Origin: Paraescarpia echinospica
Taxonomy: Eukaryota; Annelida; Polychaeta; Sabellida; Siboglinidae
Assembly: GCA_020002185.1 (NCBI GenBank)
Contig: CM034543.1
Span: 6,322,431-6,386,430 of the forward strand
DNA: 64,000 bases
Direction of reading: 5' to 3'
Both the position numbers and the translations under genes were made by a program. A model generated the notes under the pieces. That model saw only the letters and a program-made list of their open reading frames with translations, did no database searches and had not been told where the DNA came from. The first letter of the stretch is position 1; the number at the start of each line of letters is the position of its first letter. Of the stretch, positions 33,360 to 46,305 are shown piece by piece.

Positions 33360-35640
33360 TCACAAATTACCTATTTCTGTTGGTTGTTATCTCCCTAAAA
33401 TGCTCGGAGGCTGTGTAACGTATACATCAATGGAGACCAATGTGATGAATATCATATGTACTTATATGTCCCTTACGAGTAGAAGGAAGATCAAAATACA
33501 TAAAAAAAATACTTTAGAATCAGACCTAATACTTTGAAAATGAACCAGTTGTTTAATGTGCATAATGTGAAACAGTTGACACATCTTTCCAGATTTATTA
33601 ATGTAATTATGTCAAAGTTTGTCCAATTAAAATATTTCCTGTCAAAACTGAATTGCGTAGACGAAACATTGTAGCTTATAGTAAATTTACTAATCATATA
33701 ATTACATGTAATTGAGTTAAAATTGTGCAACACATGTATAAATACTCTAATACGTGATTCATTTTATTTTACACTATTTTAGATTATTTAGTTTGCACTG
33801 CTGGTTATAAAATTATTGAAAATGCTGCTTAATACAGTAAGGTCACTGTACGTATAATGCATTGTGTGCTGTTTATGTTTTACATACTGGAAATGTGATT
33901 TATACAATATATCTAGATATTCTTAAGAATACAATATGTTCTATTAAAATGTATTGTAGAAAGAAACATTATCTCATACTCCGCAAGGGGTCGTAGGGAA
34001 ATATAACTCATTGTCATGTTAAAGCGATTCTTTGTAAGCTAATATACATTTGAGATGTACTTATCAAAACGTGATAATTTCCCATAACTACTTTCTCTGC
34101 TACTTATGTCTTGCATGTTTATGCATAATTTGGGTGTTATCTGCGCAAAAAGCCGATAAATAATTGTGTTTACGCGATTCATTTTGAGCTTGCTGCCACA
34201 TGGATGATTAAATATGCAGCCCGAGTATAATTAATATTAATTCATGCGTCACAGTCAACATGTCAGATTTCGAGGTGAGTTGTTGCAAGCAATGGCTTTT
34301 TAAATCAGCAATTCGTAGACATAATATATACTGACATCTACTTTTAACAATGCAGGAAGCTTATGCTTTTTCATTTATCCTGCTTCTAATGCCGTCCACT
34401 GGGTAACTTTTCGATTAAGTACAATTGTAACATCCGACCCATCCACCCGATTGCCCGCGCGGGGGCGACGGCGACGGCGACGGCAGCAGCCAGTGCGGGT
34501 TGGGTCTGTGTGTCTACGGGTCTTGCCTTTCCAGTCATCCGTTTTTGAAAAGTCGCTGCTTCCCCACTTATTTGAACCGAAACATGAAAATGTGAGATTC
34601 ATACGTCCACAGATGGTTTCTAATGCTACAACTACGATTGTTAGTAAACCTGGCTGGCATGTCATCATTCAATGTAAACGTTTTAGGTTTGTGAAATATA
34701 TTTCAATATTCTGTTAACAGTAAGACAGTAATGTTAATTGTTATTATGCTCCTTATAGATCTACATTTTTCAAACTAAAAGTAAGCCTTATGTAGATAGG
34801 AAAGTACATAATCACCTATGCTATTTTAATATCGTACACTTTGCCGTGCATTGTGTAATGTTGCATTTATACTGCTTATGGCAATAGCAGTAGAATTTAT
34901 GGTGCAAACAAAATGGTTTCATTATTGAATGTTTCTCGGCTTCAGTAAATTTTTGTTACCTAAACGTTTCATTAAAACTAAATTTTAAAATGTATAGCCA
35001 GATGTACCTAGTGAAAAAGGAACATGATAGTACCTTAGGTGAGATTTCGTATGTTTTTATATTCCAACAAAAGCAATGCCAATCATTCAATATTTGAATA
35101 TGTTATCGGCGGCTTCGACCTTCGTCCGCGGAGAGCTGATGTTTTTTCTTTTAAATCAATTCGTCTGTCATGAACTGTCGCTATGTTCATTCTCCGTTTA
35201 TTCCATATATTTTCTTTGCTGAATCTGTGATATAAACAGCAGCTGGTCCACGTTTCCTTTTGATAATTTTATTGGTCACGACTCATTCGCATGGCGGTGG
35301 CTAATCCAAATACACACATGTTGATGACGTTTTTCTTGCATCTATTAACTCGGCGTAGCTAATCGAAGTCTGGCGGATCGACAGTCTCGAATATTCATGA
35401 GCATACCTTATACGGATCGTGAAGATCAAAGTGGAAACTGCGCGTACGCGCAGTTATTTTTTTGATATATTGTCAGGGTCTTTAGTGATTAATAAAACAT
35501 AATTCTAATGACATAAAGGCATAGAATTACATTAAATAATCATATTAACAGTATTATTTAGTCATTGCGTACATTACAAAGATATTAACATTCTCAAAGA
35601 ATCGCTTTAACAGATACGGCTGAAAACATTTGTTGGAACC
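33360..35640. other. AT-rich intergenic interval upstream of the PA-TM gene
   Basis: No supported gene. A short candidate first exon (ATGTCAGATTTCGAG then gtgagt) lies at 34259-34273, and a GC-rich island ggcgacggcgacgg at about 34455-34490. Confidence 0.5.
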
Positions 35641-35664
35641 AGCTGGGCCGGTTGCTAACCGGTG

Positions 35665-35805
35665 TGACGTCATCATTTCGGTTCTCAGTAGACCAATAAC
35701 CTTTGACCCCGCTGTGTTCCATTCATGCTACGTCGCTGTTCACGCCACGTTCACGCAGGGAATAATGATCTAGGTCAAAAGGTCAGACAATGAGAGGTCA
35801 TGTGA
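35665..35805 (+). promoter_or_regulatory. Candidate promoter/enhancer elements of the PA-TM gene
   Basis: Within 350 bp of the start codon are a perfect CRE palindrome TGACGTCA (35665-35672), a CCAAT (35693-35697), a DR2 of AGGTCA half-sites (35772-35785) and a third AGGTCA at 35795. The last overlaps TCATGTGA, the M-box form recognised by MiT/TFE factors. No TATA box or transcription start was identified. Motif presence is seen; function is inferred. Confidence 0.4.
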
Positions 35806-36006
35806 CTGAGTTGGCTCATTGCCAGCTGCCGTGGCGGGTCAACTCATGTTTGTATACAAGAGGCAGACGTTAGCTAGAACGGCAAGGTACAAGTCGTGTT
35901 TTGTGCGATTTCTCGAGTTCTCCGAAAAATAGGTAATTTAAACTTGCACTGAACTGCTATCTTTGCTACGTTCTACATAATACAGCCACTTAGCGCATCC
36001 GACGAA

Positions 36007-36487
36007 ATGTGTGCATTAGTGAATTTCGCGTTGAATTCCGTCGCAACGAAACTGTCAAATGTGTCTCGATTATTAGTAGTGTTGACACACGGTTTGTTGT
36101 TATGTGCAATGGGGGATGCGGCTCCAGTTAGCGGTGCACCAGTCGACCTGCATCTATACAGCGCCGTCGTCAATTTTTCCTACGTTGACCCGGCGACGAG
36201 AACATTGCAACAGGCGGGAGGCAACATCGGACGCTTCGGGTTCGCAAGTCGCCTGGAACCCGAGCAAGGAGTCGTCATACATGTGCGGTCGGAGGACGGG
36301 CTCAACCACGGTTGTCAGACCCCCGTTAATGTGCCTCACGGAGACCGCAAGTGGATCGCTCTAATCCGGCGGGGCGACTGCAAGTTCAACGAGAAAATCT
36401 ACAACGCGGCGGTGCTGGCGAATGCGTCTGCGGTCGTCGTTTATAATCAAAAAGACGAACAGACGCTGATCACTATGCAGCATTTCG
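36007..36487 (+). CDS. PA-TM gene exon 1: signal peptide and PA domain
   Basis: Starts at ATG 36007; the purine-rich context gacgaa precedes it. It ends TTCG|gtgagt at 36488, phase 1. The PA domain has a possible disulfide pair (GCQTP and GDCKF) as in Goliath relatives and an N-glycosylation sequon NASA near its end. Confidence 0.9.
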
Positions 36488-39400
36488 GTGAGTAACTTGC
36501 TGAGTTGGCAGCGCGCCAACACAGCGTCCGTCAGGTGGGACGGGGGGCTTGGTACAGCGCCAGAGAATTGTTGGTAAATAGAAGACGAGTAAATCAGCGA
36601 TCTCGCTGACTAGTTGCGTCGTCAGTTAAACTTTAAGTTTACGATACACCGACGCCCACAAGAGTCATTTCGCATTAACCGGGCAAATTGGTGTCCCGGC
36701 ACTTTCATATTAAATATTTTGGTAAAGAAAAATCTTTAAAAAAAAGTTGGCTAAGGTTTGGTGCAATTAATGTGCTTGTCCACAACTTCCCCATTCCCGT
36801 ACGTAGCATGCACTGCAGTCTTGCATCATGCACCTGGTATGTCTGTCCCCACCCCCGCGGCCCGCCAGGTGTAATCTATAATCTCCCATCAGTTGCCGTT
36901 GGTGTGCGTGCCCCCACACACGCGGCAGTCTTGCATCAGCACGGGTCGATATGATGAAATGTCTACAGATATAATTGGAAACTGGACTAGATGGGTAGTA
37001 TGGTGGGTGAGGTGGGGATGCGAATAACATCAGTTGTGAGGGTGACAGAGATGGAGGTGTTATATATGAGGGTGACAGAGATGTTGTGAGGGCAACAGAG
37101 ATGGAGATGTTGTGAAGGTGACAGAGATGGACGTGTTGTGAGGGTGACAGAGGTTGAGATGTTGTGAGGGTAACAGAGATGGAGGTGTTGTGAGGGTGAC
37201 AGAGATGGAGGTGTTATGAGGGTGACAGAGTTGTAGGTGTTATGGTGGTGACAGAAATGTAGGTGTTGTGGTTGTGACAAATAGAGGTGGTGTGAAGGTG
37301 ACATATATGGAGGTGATGTGAGGGTGACAGGTATGGAGGTATTATCTTGTTTCTCTCCAACTTACAAGTTCATAAAAAGCCTTCAGCCAACAAACAATTT
37401 GCTGCATCAGTCAGCAGTCTACTTGAGGTTGTCAACAGGTGATACAATATTGCAGAACATCTAAAGTGTGTTCTGTTAGTACCATGTGACTGTTCAAGAA
37501 CTTGTGGAAATGTAAAGGAAATGTACAGTCATAACAAGTCATGATCCCAGTAGAGATGAACTAAATGCCAGGGAATGTGAAGAGCATAAAATAATCATGA
37601 TTTATTAATAGTATAGCAATCTGAAACCATGCCATAATTTTCACGTAAATATTATTTAAAAAAAATTGTTTACATTAAGATAAATGTTTGGACCAAGAGA
37701 AGCTGTTTCAGTGTCAAAGGTGCCAATTAAGAAAAGCATTATATATAATAGAACATGGATTTGAATGAATATTTGATATACTTTGGTAGAATGAAGGTAA
37801 AGTTAATGGAACACCAAAGAAAAAGGTCAAGTACGTTATGATTGTCACATGGTGTTGAAGTTCATTCATACTCGGTCTATTGCTGAGTGATTAGTTGCAT
37901 AATATTATTATTTGGCAGGTTTCATTAACTTCTCACGTGTAGCTGTATCCGTGTACTTGACAACTGAGACAGGAAACACTTGTAATCCTAACTCCACCCA
38001 CTACACGTGGAGATTTCCCCTCCAACATGTCAGATTCATTGATGAGCTGGCAATTGGTTGATACCTGGTACTCAAGATCTAGGCGAAGGTACATGCTACC
38101 TATCTGTAGTTTGGAGGATAGTTTTATCTTCTGTCGATACGTCCTTGCATAACATTGTAAAATAGTTGACTTAAAGTTCTACTACCACAGAACATTTTGA
38201 ATGTTGGTCATGAACTCATAATAACAAAACAGCACAGAGTAAATATTTCTGGAGTTGTAGCAACTGCCGCCGACATGTATGCATGCACGCACACATACAT
38301 GCATGCACGCACGCACACATGCATGCACGCACGCACACACACATGCACACACGCACGTACACGTGCATGCACACACATGCATGCACGCACACACGCACAC
38401 ACATACATGCATGCACGCACACACACATGCATGCACGCACACATGCATGCACACGCGCACACACACATGCATGCACGCACACAAACATGCATGCATGCAT
38501 GCACACATGCATGCACGCACACACACATGCATGCACGCACACACGCATGCATGCACACATGCACGCACACACACACATGCATGCATGCACACACACACAT
38601 GCACGCACACACACACATGCATACATTTATACCAATTATGTTACTGTAGTTAATAAGTCATTAGAACGTAACATTTTAAAAGTGATGTTTAATTACAAAA
38701 TTTTAATAGTGGGCCAAAATGTATGCGTAACAAAAATGGGAAATGGTTGAACTTAGTTGGATAGTTTAGGGACGAGATTAGTCTGAGGTCAGAATGCTTC
38801 ACTAGATCATTGACCTTAGGTCAGAATTACATGGAATCGAATTAGTGTCCTCCACTTTGACCATTAAAGTGTAATGTATGTGTAACACTGCATATAGTTA
38901 AAGCTGTGTCACGTGTGGTTTGTTAAGTAGCTAATGCGTAAGTAGGATGTTTAGTAAGTTAAGTAGTAGGATAGTTAAAGGGTATTTGTTCTGTAAGGGA
39001 ACATGTTTACCCACAAGACACTTCCGGATATTACCAGGGTGTTTATGGAGTGAAACGTTGATGGTTGAGTTTCCACAATGGATTATCATTTATTTCATCC
39101 TCGATCAGTATACATTATTGTAGTATTTGTATTTACAATTTCCAGAAATGTGTAAACATAGCTAGCAAAAATGATTATTACAACAAATATGTTTGCTTTT
39201 ACCCTTTATGCCTCAAGAATGACATTTAGTGAAATGCTCTCTGATTTCCCACACCACTCATGTGTATTCCACAAAACATATTTTCAAAATGTGCCAACTC
39301 AGAAACTTCTAATTTAAACTTTAAAGCCAACCAACAAATACCCATAGTGATAGTAGATACTAAGCCTTAAAATGACATATAGCACACAATTATTCAACAG

Positions 39401-42400
39401 ATGGCACCATATCTATGAGTTGTTAAAATTCAAATTATCTACAGGCAGTTTCGAGCAGCTGGGGACCCCGAGAGATCGGTCACTTGTGGGCCGTTGGGAT
39501 CTAAAGGGTTAAAACCAAAAGGCCAGATTTGATTTGTTGACTTGTGATGCAGTCTGTCACTGTGTTACAGCACATTTTCAGTATATCTCCATGTGTTACA
39601 GTAATATGTCTTTGTTTCAGTGAACGACGTCGTGTCAGTGTTCATCCACAAAGCCCATGGAGAGAAGATCGCCGGTCTAGTGGACAGCGGTGTCACTGTC
39701 ACCATGGACATCTCTGTAGGGCGCCAACTGAGCATGTACAACACCGCACTGAACGAGACATCCTACCCCGGTCGGAGGGTGCGACTAAGCGCCCTAGGGT
39801 TTGCCTCCCTCAGTATTGTCATGCTTCTGGTCTGTGCCCTTGGCGTGCTCCTGGTCTACACGATACGACGGGCTCGCTACGTTAGGACCAAGCCAGGCAT
39901 GAACGTGGTAGGTCTACTTTATAGCGAGGGACCACCGTGTTTTTTTGAGAAAAAAAATTATTCTAAGTTTTGAAGTTATTTGGTATTAATTGTTTACTCT
40001 TGTAAAATCTGACTTGTAACTGGTGAATAAGAATGACAGTTCGATGATGTCTGACCACATTCTGGACTGTGATGAACTGATGATAATGCATCTCCTCCCA
40101 GGTGATGATAATACATTAATGTCGGAGAGTTGTAAGTGCATCTCCTCCCAGGTGATGATAATACATTAGTGTCGGACAGTTGTAAGTGCATCTCCTCCCA
40201 GGTGATGATAATACATTAATGTCGGACAGTTGTAAGTGCATCTCCTCCCAGGTGATGATAATACATTAATGTCGGACAGGTGTAAGTGCATCTCCTCCCA
40301 GGTGATGATAATACATTAATGTCGGACAGTTGTAAGTGCATCTCCTCCCAGGTGATGATAATACATTAATGTCGGACAGTTGTAAGTGCATCTCCTCCCA
40401 GGTGATGATAATACATTAATGTCGGACAGGTGTAAGTGCATCTCCTCCCAGGTGATGATAATACATTAATGTCGGACAGTTGTAAGTGCATCTCCTCCCA
40501 GGTGATGATAATACATTAATGTCGGACAGTTGTAAGTGCATCTCCTCCCAGGTGATGATAATACATTAATGTCGGACAGGTGTAAGTGCATCTCCTCCCA
40601 GGTGATGATAATACATTAATGTCGGACAGTTGTAAGTGCATCTCCTCCCAGGTGATGATAATACATTAATGTCGGACAGTTGTAAGTGCATCTCCTCCCA
40701 GGTGATGATAATACATTAATGTCGGACAGGTGTAAGTGCATCTCCTCCCAGGTGATGATAATACATTAATGTCGGACAGTTGTAAGTGCATCTCCTCCCA
40801 GGTGATGATAATACATTAATGTCGGACAGTTGTAAGTGCATCTCCTCCCAGGTGATGATAATACATTAATGTCGGACAGTTGTAAGTGCATCTCCTCCCA
40901 GGTGATGATAATACATTAATGTCGGACAGTTGTAAGTGCATCTCCTCCCAGGTGATGATAATACATTAATGTCGGACAGGTGTAAGTGCATCTCCTCCCA
41001 GGTGATGATAATACATTAATGTCGGACAGGTGTAAGTGCATCTCCTCCCAGGTGATGATAATACATTAATGTCGGACAGTTGTAAGTGCATCTCCTCCCA
41101 GGTGATGATAATACATTAATGTCGGACAGTTGTAAGTGCATCTCCTCCCAGGTGATGATAATACATTAATGTCGGACAGGTGTAAGTGCATCTCCTCCCA
41201 GGTGATGCATCTGCCTCCCAGGTGATGATAATACATTAATGTCGGACAGTTGTAAGTGCATCTCCTCCCAGGTGATGATAATACATTAATGTCGGACAGT
41301 TGTAAGTGCATCTCCTCCCAATGATGATAATACATTAATGTCGGACAGTTGTAAGTGCATCTCCTCCCAGGTGATGATAATACATTAATGTCGGACAGTT
41401 GTAAGTGCATCTCCTCCCAGGTGATGATAATACATTAATGTCGGACAGTTGTAAGTGCATCTCCTCCCAGGTGATGATAATACATTAATGTCGGACAGTT
41501 GTAAGTGCATCTCCTCCCAGGTGATGATAATACATTAATGTCGGACAGTTGTAAGTGCATCTCCTCCCAGGTGATGATAATACATTAATGTCGGACAGTT
41601 GTAAGTGCATCTCCTCCCAGGTGATGATAATACATTAATGTCGGACAGTTGTAAGTACATCTCCTCCCAGGTGATGATAATACATTAATGTCGGACAGGT
41701 GTAAGTGCATCTCCTCCCAGGTGATGATAATACATTAATGTCGGACAGTTGTAAGTGTATCTCCTCCCAGGTGATGATAATACATTAGTGTCGGACAGTT
41801 GTAAGTGCATCTCCTCCCAGGTGATGATAATACATTAATGTCGGACGTGCACAGGTGATGTAATGTCATTTCCTCCCAGGTGATGATAATACATTAATGT
41901 CGGACAGTTGTAAGTGCATCTCCTCCCAGGTGATGATAATACATTAATGTCGGACAGTTGTAAGTGCATCTCCTCCCAGGTGATGATAATACATTAATGT
42001 CGGACAGGTGTAAGTGCATCTCCTCCCAGGTGATGATAATACATTAATGTCGGACAGTTGTAAGTGCATCTCCTCCCAGGTGATGATAATACATTAATGT
42101 CGGACAGGTGTAAGTGCATCTCCTCCCAGGTGATGATAATACATTATTGTCGGACAGTTGTAAGTGCATCTCCTCCCAGGTGATGATAATACATTAATGT
42201 CGGACAGTTGTAAGTGCATCTCCTCCCAGGTGCTCAGGTTCACTGGACTCTTTCTATTTCTAAATTAATTTGCGTCTTTGTTCCATCTACTCATTGGCGA
42301 TATATTTTAAAGAACACAATGGTCATAGAGTTGTGTACTTATGTGTTTGTGATTTGCATGGCTTCTCTGGAGGGTCTTTCTCCTATCTGAGACAATTATT

Positions 42401-42708
42401 GAGTGGTGATCAGTTCACCAGATGGCGCCGCCATAAATTAATGTTTTGTTGATCTAAGGGTGACTATAAAGTACGTATGAATGTGATAACTCGTGTTATT
42501 TTTGTTATTGTCAGTCAACCTTTAAACGACTCTCGTCATATGCTTCTTGAAAGCAAAATGGCAAATTAAAGAGTAAGTTTTGGAAACTCTAGTTTAGTGA
42601 CTAACTCATCGCATTTACTTGCAGGTGTTCACATTACCAGACAAACAGCAACAACAACAACAAGGTCTACTCTCGTCCGACTGTCACGACAGCGGCTACT
42701 GCCACTAG
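36007..42708 (+). CDS. PA-domain transmembrane protein of Goliath/RNF150 type, apparently lacking the RING finger
   Basis: Three exons (36007-36487, 39621-39907, 42625-42708) join in phase to ~283 codons. Residues 1 to about 40 are a hydrophobic signal region (LLVVLTHGLLLCAMG). Residues ~45-215 are a protease-associated domain, with VNFSYVDP, GRFGF, WIALIRRGDCKFNEKI and NASAVVVYN. Residues ~227-250 are the membrane helix (GFASLSIVMLLVCALGVLLV), followed by basic RRARYVR. PA-TM-RING E3 ligases of the Goliath, RNF13 and RNF150 groups sit in endosomes and lysosomes and continue into a C3H2C3 RING. Here the tail is only KPGMNV, VFTLPDK, six glutamines and GLLSSDCHDSGYCH. No RING codons were found between 39908 and 47934. 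It may therefore be a ligase-dead paralogue, a soluble-tail isoform, or an incomplete model. The PA and TM calls are firm. Confidence 0.85.
37020..37340 (+). repeat. ~26 bp minisatellite
   Basis: About 12 variable copies of gtgagggtgacagagatgga followed by ggtgtt. Units vary in length. No link to an exon edge was seen. Confidence 0.85.
38274..38625. repeat. ATGC/CACG microsatellite
   Basis: Repeats of catgcatgcacg and cacacaca for 350 bp, open in five of six frames because the composition excludes stops. Confidence 0.95.
39621..39907 (+). CDS. PA-TM gene exon 2: end of PA domain and membrane helix
   Basis: The acceptor is tttgtttcag at 39620. It encodes VNDVVSVFIHKAHGEKIAGL, then SGVTVTMDISVGRQ (last PA strand) and the membrane span. 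The donor is AACGTG|gtaggt at 39908, phase 0. The 5'-most base G of exon 1 completes GTG. Confidence 0.9.
40090..42230 (+). repeat. 50 bp satellite in the last PA-TM intron
   Basis: About 43 nearly identical units with core gtaagtgcatctcctcccag then gtgatgataatacattaatg and tcggacagtt. Each carries a consensus donor gtaagt and an acceptor-like ctcctcccag. A g/t site in the unit cycles with period three (g,t,t) over about 40250-40830, so 150-bp blocks were amplified. The flank after 42230, and a single stretch at 51826-51850, carry the same gtaagt..ctcctcccaggtg phrase. The seed was therefore probably a dispersed element. Confidence 0.97.
42625..42708 (+). CDS. PA-TM gene exon 3: short Q-rich tail and stop
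   Basis: The acceptor is cttgcag at 42624. Phase 0 gives 27 codons including a CAA-coded hexaglutamine run, then TAG at 42706. The other frame stays open to 43017 but would need a different donor phase. A RING-coding exon is not seen here, so this exon assignment is the weakest of the three. Confidence 0.5.
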   Translation: MFTLPDKQQQQQQGLLSSDCHDSGYCH

Positions 42709-42848
42709 GGGACACCACTGCAACAATGTGTCGGAGCATGTCGAACATGCAGTCATGCCTGGTGTCAACGTTGAAGCGGTCACTAGGTGGCGGTACCACA
42801 CCTAACCGAATTGATATTGTTTTTAAAGTTGTGCTCAGCAGAAGTTGT

Positions 42849-42875
42849 GGGGGTGGGTGGGTGGGTGGGAGGGAG
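42849..42875 (+). other. G-quadruplex-capable tract in 3' UTR
   Basis: gggggtgggtgggtgggtgg followed by gaggg gives at least five G3 runs with 1-nt loops, on the transcribed strand 140 bases after the stop. Confidence 0.6.
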
Positions 42876-43019
42876 CATCTGTCTCAGGCAGAAAACAACT
42901 ACTACGTCATCATATACGTCACACTGCCAGCGATGTCGTCAGCGACTACCACAAACTGTGATAACATGACTGCGCAGTGTGACTCATGGCACGGAGTGCA
43001 GCCATATCAGATCATGTGA

Positions 43020-45070
43020 CGTGTCATATGACATGTAACCCCGAGTCATCGACCCAAGGCAGCCGTTGGTCTACAGTTGACCACTGTGTGTGCATCAGTT
43101 ATGTGTGAATTCTCTCAATTAGTGTGTATATGTCAGTTGTCTCGTTTTTAGCGTAAATCCCAGGGCTGGGCGCTGTCCCCATTTATGGGACAATGTCCCG
43201 TAGATGGTACGTTGTCCCCCTGGGTATCATGTGACTTCTATTTGTCATTAGCCAATCATATCTCATGTCATGTGTGTTGTCTTAAGAGCAGAATTACAAT
43301 CCCAATGATTAAAAACTTTGTAAGACCAATACTTCCAAAATGTGAACACTGTTCATAATAACTTCTTTTGCGCCAAAATCTTTGGAAACCAGGCTATGAC
43401 ACGCATCAAGACAAAAGTGTTGGCCAGTCTCAAAATTTATTTAAGCAGTGTTAAAGATGAACAGACTAATTCAATATAAAATAACAACACTTGTTTAAAC
43501 ACCCCAGAAGCCATTTATTATATTTCATTCAAACTATCATTTGATTAAAGAATCAAGTCACTCAGCAAAATAAAATCATTCCACCCTTGTCAAATTATAT
43601 ATTGGGCACATGCTTGTTTCCAAAAATGAAATTTAAGCCCTTTTGTTTAAAAATAAATTTTAAAGACCTTTTCAAGGCATCAAAATGGAAGACATAGCAT
43701 AACCATGTATTTAGACTTCTTCCATGAAGACCTGTGCATACTACAGTGGAGAGATACTAACAATGAATGTCCTAACACCCTTTGGATAAAGCACACGTCG
43801 ATAGTCGTGCTTCCAATCTTTGACCTGTTTTGGAATAAAATACATTGTTGATGATTGCTATTTGGCGTATGAGGCTCAATGGTGTTGTCAGCTACGTGGG
43901 TGGGACAAGACTTTGTCCTGTGTAGGGTAGGGTGGGTGTGAGGGTGGGAGTGGGCAGCAGACATACACAAACAGACATGCCACGTTTATTTGGTTGACGT
44001 CTGTATTTTAGACTTGGAAGCAAATCCATATTAAAATTGCATACATATTCCTCCCCATAATCTGTACGGTACACAGTGAGTACATACATGGCAGCTTGTC
44101 AGCACAAACAAAAATAATGTACTGGAGTACGAGAAATTATGGTTTTACTCTCTCTAGTAGTATGGAAACGATGTACTGTACTTGGCTACACAGGCTGATG
44201 AGTACATGATTCCACAGGGCAAAGCATCAACCACAAACATCTACGACGGAGTTCCACAAACAACCACAAATATCAACCACAAACATCATCCACAATGTTC
44301 CACAAACATCAACCTGAATCATCAAAAATTAAGTATGGAATCTGAAGCCCCAAGACAAAACGAAATATGGAAAGTATTGAGATGCACTAAAACAGAAACG
44401 CAAGATTAACTTGCATTTGAAAGAGTCAACATTTATTTGGATAACACAAACTGATACAATGCACTTTATTGTAACAATTTCTTTTGTCAAAAAATAATCT
44501 AAAACATTTACAAATCAAAAAGTCAAGGATACTTTTAGTAATCAAAACAAGTCACATATGAAGCTAAGCCTACTGTGCAAGGACCAGTTGATGATCACAT
44601 GACTAGGCGGCCATTTGCAAAGTTAAAATTGCTACAATGTACACAAATATATGGAAAAGGTAACTGATTGTTAAAAGCAAAACTGCTTCATTTTATATGC
44701 TTTTTAGTGATTACATCTCAAATGTGCATTTAATTGCATGCATACATAAAAACTTTGATGAGAAAATATGACAATGTTTTATTGAAACAAAACAGAGTAT
44801 GTGTAGTGTGTATGTAGTAATTTTTAGTAAGCAGAACTGATATGAACTTTTTAAAATAGAACAAGAATTTTGTTTAGTAAATTGATTTGAATATGTGGTA
44901 GTTTGTAGGAAAGAAGAGAAAGTGAAACTGGTAAGTGAGGGTGCCTAGCCACATCATTTCTGTACAAAACTACAATATATTTAACAGACTGATTTCTTAT
45001 CAGTTTTCCATAGGTTACACAACTCCTGTCGTTTTAAGGCATAAAAACATCCACAGAGAGATTACAACCA
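43020..45070. other. 3' flank between convergent genes
   Basis: AT-rich, with AATAAA-like hexamers on plus near 43568. No gene is supported. A small hairpin (gtccccatttatgggac) lies near 43177. Confidence 0.5.
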
Positions 45071-45074
45071 TAAT

Positions 45075-45240
45075 TAATAGATACTACCACGTAACACATA
45101 AACTAGTAACAATACTAATGGACACTACCACGTAACACATAAAGACTAGTAACAATACTAATGGACACTACCACGTAACACATAAGACTAGAAACAATAC
45201 TAATGGACACTACCACGTAACACATAAGACTAGAAACAAC
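45075..45240 (+). repeat. ~42 bp tandem repeat, four copies
   Basis: Units share actaccacgtaacacataa and acaatactaatgg. Confidence 0.85.
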
Positions 45241-45599
45241 TACACAAAATAACTGATATTGCACTGATAACACATGTTGTAATAAAAACAAAAATCAATA
45301 CCATCATTCGGTAACAACAATAAAGTAAATGAAAGTAAACATAAAATATGGTTCCTAAACATAAAACAAACGCCAAATGCAATGGAATACAACACGTGTT
45401 TTGCAGTGTCTAAAACCAGCTCTGGGTTTTAAGAAAACACCTGGTTGCATGTTGTGTTTCTTAATATTTCACTAGGAACCAACCATTTTTAATAAACAAT
45501 TATTTTCTAAGTATGAATGCTATCATGTGCAGAAATGAACTAGTTGAAATGTTTTTTTACTTACTTTAGTATGTAAAATTTTATTATTTAAAATACAAT

Positions 45600-46035
45600 G
45601 AATAGAGATGATCCCTTATGTATAAACACTGACTGTCAGGGGAATGGAGATGACCCCCTTACATATATACCCTGACTGTTGTGATAAATGGAGAGGACCC
45701 GTTATGTAAACCATGGCTATTAAACAGTTATAATTAATGAAGATGACCCCTTATATATGTAACCCTTATTTATTATGACTGTTAAGATGAATGGAGATGA
45801 CCCCTTGCAAAACATGACTCTTGTGATGAATGGAGACAACCCCTTATATGCCGACTGTTGTGATGAATGGAGACGGTCCCTTATCTACACTGACTGTTGT
45901 GACGAATGGAGACGACCCCTTATATACCCTGATTGTTGTTATGAATGGTGGCAGGCCCCTTATATAATCTGACTATTTTTTATGAATGGAGATGGCCCCT
46001 TATATAATCTGACTTGTGATGAATGTAGAAGACCT
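45600..46035 (+). repeat. ~38 bp minisatellite, diverged
   Basis: About 11 copies with core gatgaatggagatgacccct and a tatat..ctgactgttg segment. Length and sequence vary between copies. Confidence 0.85.
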
Positions 46036-46305
46036 CTACCCTGACTGTTGTGCCCTCTCCACTGTGGGGTCAACCCACAATTACCCCTGTCACTGCCCGT
46101 TTCCAGCAAGGAGGGTGGCCATAGTTGTCTTACATTTTAAACAGTTTGTAATAAATCAACCAGAATTAATAATGTGGTATGTTACAAGATTGATGACTAT
46201 ACAACTAATGTAGTCAAAAAGTAGTATAATAGTCAATGAATAACACAAGTATTACATTTAGTAGGATCAGAAACAACAACATACTGCGGTATGTACTAAC
46301 TACAT

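Larger units (their letters stand above)
36490..39620 (+). other. PA-TM gene intron 1
   Basis: Contains a ~26-bp minisatellite (37020-37340) and a CA/GCATG microsatellite (38274-38625). No other exon is recognised. Confidence 0.7.

Noticed and set aside
38182..38750. Several 120-155 codon frames in 38.2-38.75 kb
   Set aside because: Composition effect of CA/TGC repeats; residues are only C, V, H, M, A, T, R.
42597..43019. 140-codon frame overlapping PA-TM exon 3
   Set aside because: It needs a donor phase not available at exon 2 and has no RING cysteines.
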